A stretch of DNA of 19,298 nt from Pseudomonadota bacterium. GTDB lineage: Bacteria; Bdellovibrionota_C; UBA2361; OMIW01. The notes under the pieces are model-generated. The model made no database searches, had not been told where the DNA came from, and saw only the letters and a program-made list of their open reading frames with translations. The translations under genes and the position numbers were made by a program. Shown here in pieces: positions 15,016 to 19,298 of the stretch (its first letter is position 1; each line of letters begins with the position of its first letter). Location: assembly GCA_900299205.1 (NCBI GenBank), contig OMIW01000120.1, positions 1-19,298 on the forward strand, read 5' to 3'.

Positions 15016-16230
15016 ATGACTCCCCCGCTCCCTTTGCAGCGCTCATCGTCGCAGCGCCGCATCACGTTCATCTCCATCGCGGTCGCTCTCACCCTCGTTG
15101 TTATTCTCGGAGGGGTGAAGGCAGTTCAGGTCATGGGCCATATCGCTGAGGGGAAAAAGAAGGGTCCCCCTCCGACGACCGTATCGACCCTCGTTGCAAA
15201 ACCCGAAAACTGGGAGCCTGCACTCACACTCGTAACCTCTTTAACGGCAGCCGAGGGAGCCCTGTTGAGCACCGAGACAGCGGGAGTAGTCGCCAAGGTC
15301 ATCGGCGATGAGGATCGGGGTAGTGACCAAGCGCGGCCGATTACCATCGACGCAGGAACCCTTCTCCTCGAACTCGACACGACGGTCGAACGTGCTGAGC
15401 TTGCGGCAGCAGAAGCTCGCACCTGGGAAGCAAAAAAAGCGCTCGACCGTGCGGCGTTCCTCGCGCCACGTCAGGCAAGCTCGAGGTCAGAACTCGATCA
15501 GGCTGAGGCAACCTTTCGGGCCCGAAGCGCAGAGGCTCACGCGATTGAAGCGAGAATCGCCCGGAAACAGATTCGCGCCCCTTTCCGTGGACAGCTCGGC
15601 ATCCGACAGGTCAATGTCGGAAGCTACGTATCCCCGGGCACTCCGATCATACCGCTCTATCAACTTGATACGATGCATGCCGATTTCGCGGTACCACAGG
15701 ACCAGTTCTCGCAGATATCGATCGGACAGCCGGTAAATATCTCCGTGGCAGGAGCGGGACCGTCATTGACCGGATCCTCGTCGACGAAAGCTCAGGGGAC
15801 GATCACTGCAATCGATCCACAGGTAGATCCAGCCTCGCGCCTTCTCTCTGTTCGCGCGACCGTCGCGAATCCCGACTTTCGCCTTCGTCCGGGAATGTTT
15901 GGCACCGCGACGATTCCACTCGGGAAGCCCGTGTCGGTCATTCCAGTGCCAGAGCCTGCGATTGCATTTGCACCGTATGGCAATAGCGTCTTCGTTATCA
16001 GAGCGGCTCCAAGTTCCTCAACTTCCGGCCCCCAATCGGCTGAGATTGAACAGCGATTCGTCACCCTTGGCGAGCGTCGCGGCGATCTCATCGCGATCCT
16101 CTCCGGACTTCAACCGGGTGAGCGGTTCGTCAGTGCCGGTACATTTCGACTTCGATCAGGTATGACCGTTTTAATTGATGACACCCTTCAGCCGAGTGGC
16201 GAAACGAACCCGCAACCGCCAAAAACGTGA
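15016..16230 (+). CDS. RND efflux periplasmic adaptor, membrane-anchored (MFP)
   Basis: The 404-residue protein is the adaptor of the second efflux system. It has a basic N-terminus and one transmembrane helix (about 17-34, with ISIAVALTLVVILGG), not a lipobox, so it is anchored by a helix. It then shows a first lipoyl half (about 85-135), a short helical hairpin (ELAAAEARTWEAKKAL onward), the second lipoyl half with IRAPFRGQLGIRQVNVGSYV, and a beta-barrel region (ALDPQVDPASRLLSVRATV-like). The ATG at 15016 is preferred to 14962 because AAGG (15007-15010) precedes it by five bases and none precedes the earlier ATG. The pump gene follows after 45 bases. The gene is divergent from sufU; I found no clear promoter for it in the 212-base divergent gap. 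Confidence 0.93.
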   Translation: MTPPLPLQRSSSQRRITFISIAVALTLVVILGGVKAVQVMGHIAEGKKKGPPPTTVSTLVAKPENWEPALTLVTSLTAAEGALLSTETAGVVAKVIGDEDRGSDQARPITIDAGTLLLELDTTVERAELAAAEARTWEAKKALDRAAFLAPRQASSRSELDQAEATFRARSAEAHAIEARIARKQIRAPFRGQLGIRQVNVGSYVSPGTPIIPLYQLDTMHADFAVPQDQFSQISIGQPVNISVAGAGPSLTGSSSTKAQGTITAIDPQVDPASRLLSVRATVANPDFRLRPGMFGTATIPLGKPVSVIPVPEPAIAFAPYGNSVFVIRAAPSSSTSGPQSAEIEQRFVTLGERRGDLIAILSGLQPGERFVSAGTFRLRSGMTVLIDDTLQPSGETNPQPPKT

Positions 16231-16275
16231 GCGAACGGCAACAATTTTGACCCGCAGTGCCACCTTCGGAGGGTT

Positions 16276-19200
16276 ATGTCTTTCACCGATATCTTCGTCA
16301 AACGCCCCGTTCTCGCGATCTGCTGCAATCTCATCATCCTGATTGCAGGAGTACGTGCATACGACAACCTCACAACTCGGCAATATCCCCGGAGTGATAT
16401 TGCAGCTGTCACGGTAACGACGGCATATGTGGGTGCCGATGCCGACCTTGTCCGCGGATTTGTCACAACGCCTCTTGAGCGAGTGATCGCAAGCGCTGAT
16501 GGAATCGATTATCTCGAATCCTCGAGCGAGGAGGGACGGAGCACGATCACCGTGCGGCTTAAACTCAACTACGACACCAACGCGGCACTTACTCAGATAC
16601 AATCAAAGGTTGCCCAGGTCCGCAACGACCTGCCCCCTGAGGCTGAGTCCCCCGTCATTAACGTGGAGCTCGCGGACAATCGGTTCGCGTCGATGTACAT
16701 CAGCTTTTTCTCAGAGCAGCTCGAGCAGAATCAGATCACCGATTACCTGACTCGGGTGGTACAGCCAAAACTGAGTGCTGTCGAGGGGGTACAAAAAGCG
16801 GAGATATTGGGAGCTCGGACCTTTGCGATGCGAGTTTGGCTAAAGGCGGACCGACTCGCCGCGCATGGTATCACCGCACAGGAAGTTGCTCAGGCACTGC
16901 GAGCTAATAACTATCTCACAGCGGTTGGTTCGACCAAGGGCTCCGAGGTGACCGTCTCGCTTGCCGCGAACACCGACCTTCGGAGCGTCGAGGAATTTCG
17001 TAACCTTGTGGTCGCTCGCAAAGGTGGATCCCTGATTCGGCTCAATGAGCTCGCAGATGTTGTGCTTGGAGCAGAGAACTATGATCAGGAGGTTCGCTTT
17101 GATGGTAAAACAGCCACATTTATGGGGGTTTGGGCGCTGCCGACCGCCAACTCTCTCGATGTGGTGGCTGGGATCCGCGCGGTCTTACCGGAGGTAGAAC
17201 GGGCTCTTCCCGCCGGAATGCGACTTGCTATTCCCTACGATTCGACGATCTACATCAGGGACGCCATCAACGACGTTATTCGAACCCTGATCGAGACCAT
17301 AATCATTGTCGTTATCGTTATCTTCCTCTTTATCGGATCGATTCGGTCGGTGATCGTGCCGGTGGTTGCCATTCCGCTCTCCTTGGTTGGCGCGATCGGT
17401 TTAATGTATGTGTTTGGCTTTTCAATCAATCTCCTCACCCTGCTTGCGATTGTACTGTCAGTTGGTTTGGTGGTCGATGATGCGATCGTCATGCTCGAGA
17501 ACGTTGAGCGCCACATCCGCTCCGGGATGGCTCCCGTATCGGCAGCTATTACCGGCGCGCGGGAATTAGTCGGCCCGACGATAGCGATGACCCTCACCCT
17601 CGCGACCGTCTACGCTCCGATCGGTTTACAGGGTGGGTTAACCGGCACCCTTTTTCGTGAATTTGCGTTCACCCTCGCGGGTGCCGTGGTCGTGTCAGGG
17701 GTAGTTGCGCTGACCCTTTCGCCAATGATGTCATCCCGTCTTATCCGAGGCTCCGATCACGAATCGCCTCTTGCAGCCGCTATCAATAGAGGGTTTACCA
17801 CTTTGCAGCGCGGCTACCTGTGGCTCCTTGATGGTATTCTTCCCGCACGGAGGGCTTTGGTCGGCATCGGAGTCGGGGTCATTTTGCTGATCCCTCTTTT
17901 CTTTGCGATGTCAGGCAAAGAGCTAGCTCCTCTCGAGGATCAGGGAGTTGTCTTCGGGATTGTGCAGGCGGCCCCCAACGCAACGATCGAACAAACGAGC
18001 CCGGCGGTCCGCCGCGTTTTTGAGGCATATCGAAAGTTTCCCGAATACAATGTCAGCTTTCAGCTGACGAGCCCGACGGGGGGATTCTCCGGAATGCGGC
18101 TCAAGCCGTGGAGCGAACGAAGTCGGACCGCGCAACAACTCCAGGAGCAGCTTTTTCCTCAGTTCGGTATGATACCCGGAATTCGCGTCATCGCGACCAC
18201 TCCACCGGCCCTTCCGGGTGGCGGGCAGTTCCCCGTTGAATTCGTGATCTCCTCAACGGATGAGCCCCGTCTCATTTTCGATTACGCAAATCAGATCATT
18301 GCGGGAGCCATGGCCTCCAAGAGCTTTATGTTCCTCGATTCCGACCTCAAGTACGATAAGCCGAGATCTGATCTGGTGATTGACCGCGATAAGGTTGGGC
18401 TGATGGGTCTCAACCTCCAGCAGGTGGGCAGGGACCTCTCCATAATGCTCGGTGGGAATTACACAAACCGTTTCGCGGTTCTTGGAAGAAGCTATAAGGT
18501 GATTCCTCAGCTCGAACGGACAAGTCGCCTCACCCCCGATCAACTTCTTGCTCTCTACGTGCCAGGACCAGCAAATCAACCGATTCCATTGGCAAGCATC
18601 GCAAGCGTCAAGAACTCCGTACAGCCACGCCAGCTCAATCGATTCCAGCAGCTCAATTCTGCGAAGATCCAGGGAGCATTCATTCCTCGACCCGATCTTA
18701 CCCTCGATAAGGCACTCGCGATTCTTGAGTCGGAAGCAGAAAAGGTGCTCCCCCGATCATATGTCGTTGATTATGCCGGGGAGGCACGACAACTTCGTCG
18801 GGAAGGGAATACCTTGATAACTACTCTCATTCTGTCAGTCATTCTCATCTACCTTGTCCTCGCTGCCCAATTTGAGAGCTTCCGCGACCCACTCATCATT
18901 CTGCTCGGTTCAGTTCCCCTGGCCCTCTCAGGAGCGTTGGCGTTTCCGTTTCTCGAGTTTACGACGATAAACATCTACTCTCAGGTAGGCCTCGTCACCC
19001 TCGTGGGCCTTGTAGCTAAAAATGGTATTCTGATTGTGGAATTTGCAAATAACCGTAAGAGCGAGGGGATGGATAAGATTCGTGCCGTACGGGAGGCTGC
19101 AGCGACGAGACTTCGACCAATATTGATGACCTCAGTAGCGACCATCGTGGGGCATTTCCCGCTTATCCTCGCATCGGGAGCAGGAGCCTCCGCGCGAAAT

Positions 19201-19298
19201 AGTATCGGGATTGTTCTCGTCACCGGAATGCTCGTCGGTACCTTTTTTACGCTGTTTCTTGTGCCGTGCCTGTATGCAATAGTTTCTTCGGAAGCAGA
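16276..19298 (+). CDS. RND efflux pump, inner-membrane subunit, second system (3' end cut)
   Basis: The frame runs open to the window edge (1007 complete codons), so the C-terminus, probably 20-50 residues, is missing. It is an HAE1-class proton-driven exporter: an N-terminal helix after MSFTDIFVKRPVLAI, a first periplasmic half containing DGIDYLESSSEEGRSTI, the proton-relay pair D401/D402 in LVVDDAIVMLEN, the start of the second half near LAPLEDQGVVFGIVQAAPNATIEQT, and K915 in LVAKNGILIVEFA. The GGAGG (16268-16272) lies three bases before the ATG, a little close. It differs clearly from the pump at 2299-5514 and looks nearer to MexK/MdtB-like members, which is an impression only. An outer-membrane channel gene may follow beyond the window; none precedes it here. 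Confidence 0.96.
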   Translation, partial: MSFTDIFVKRPVLAICCNLIILIAGVRAYDNLTTRQYPRSDIAAVTVTTAYVGADADLVRGFVTTPLERVIASADGIDYLESSSEEGRSTITVRLKLNYDTNAALTQIQSKVAQVRNDLPPEAESPVINVELADNRFASMYISFFSEQLEQNQITDYLTRVVQPKLSAVEGVQKAEILGARTFAMRVWLKADRLAAHGITAQEVAQALRANNYLTAVGSTKGSEVTVSLAANTDLRSVEEFRNLVVARKGGSLIRLNELADVVLGAENYDQEVRFDGKTATFMGVWALPTANSLDVVAGIRAVLPEVERALPAGMRLAIPYDSTIYIRDAINDVIRTLIETIIIVVIVIFLFIGSIRSVIVPVVAIPLSLVGAIGLMYVFGFSINLLTLLAIVLSVGLVVDDAIVMLENVERHIRSGMAPVSAAITGARELVGPTIAMTLTLATVYAPIGLQGGLTGTLFREFAFTLAGAVVVSGVVALTLSPMMSSRLIRGSDHESPLAAAINRGFTTLQRGYLWLLDGILPARRALVGIGVGVILLIPLFFAMSGKELAPLEDQGVVFGIVQAAPNATIEQTSPAVRRVFEAYRKFPEYNVSFQLTSPTGGFSGMRLKPWSERSRTAQQLQEQLFPQFGMIPGIRVIATTPPALPGGGQFPVEFVISSTDEPRLIFDYANQIIAGAMASKSFMFLDSDLKYDKPRSDLVIDRDKVGLMGLNLQQVGRDLSIMLGGNYTNRFAVLGRSYKVIPQLERTSRLTPDQLLALYVPGPANQPIPLASIASVKNSVQPRQLNRFQQLNSAKIQGAFIPRPDLTLDKALAILESEAEKVLPRSYVVDYAGEARQLRREGNTLITTLILSVILIYLVLAAQFESFRDPLIILLGSVPLALSGALAFPFLEFTTINIYSQVGLVTLVGLVAKNGILIVEFANNRKSEGMDKIRAVREAAATRLRPILMTSVATIVGHFPLILASGAGASARNSIGIVLVTGMLVGTFFTLFLVPCLYAIVSSEA

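Noticed and set aside
2299-19298. Recent duplication of the two RND operons
   Set aside because: Pumps share family motifs but differ throughout, and the adaptors have different anchors, so ancient paralogues or separate acquisitions are more likely.

Overview
The window looks like ordinary chromosomal DNA from a Gram-negative bacterium of moderate GC content. It carries two RND-type tripartite efflux systems, one with an outer-membrane channel lipoprotein, which requires a double membrane. Between them lies a block of housekeeping-type genes. I cannot name the organism. A SufU-type iron-sulfur scaffold beside RND pumps argues against an enteric-type proteobacterium, but this is only a hint. 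No tRNA, rRNA, CRISPR array, transposase or phage gene was recognised.

Layout. Positions 1-423 hold no convincing gene but contain a promoter-like pair, two perfect palindromes and a hairpin. Positions 424-1005 carry an unrecognised possible membrane protein. From 1132 to 6947 runs a complete plus-strand efflux operon: periplasmic adaptor lipoprotein, RND pump (1071 aa, with the proton-relay Asp and Lys at the same residue numbers as in AcrB) and TolC/OprM-type channel, whose start overlaps the pump stop. A compound inverted repeat at 6968-7032 separates it from a minus-strand pair: a Kup-type potassium transporter followed 13 bases later by an HrpB-type DExH helicase. A gene-free divergent region (about 11596-12100) carries paired operator-like palindromes, an AT-rich segment and a foldable leader. 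It separates kup from a plus-strand aspartate/aromatic aminotransferase (12101-13348).

A second large foldable element (13373-13449) sits between the aminotransferase and a convergent minus-strand pair: a SufU-like Fe-S scaffold followed by an AlkA-type DNA glycosylase, joined by a GTGA stop/start overlap. Divergent from these, a second adaptor gene and a second RND pump begin; the pump is cut by the right edge of the window, shortly before its natural end.

Functionally, efflux dominates both ends. The two pumps differ in sequence and their adaptors are anchored differently (lipid versus transmembrane helix), so they are probably independent systems rather than a recent duplication. No wholly new system is evident. 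The points most worth a second look are the sufU-alkA coupling, the pseudoknot-capable element at 13373-13449, the paired palindromes upstream of kup, the run of nine C inside the first pump gene and the orphan protein ahead of the first efflux operon.
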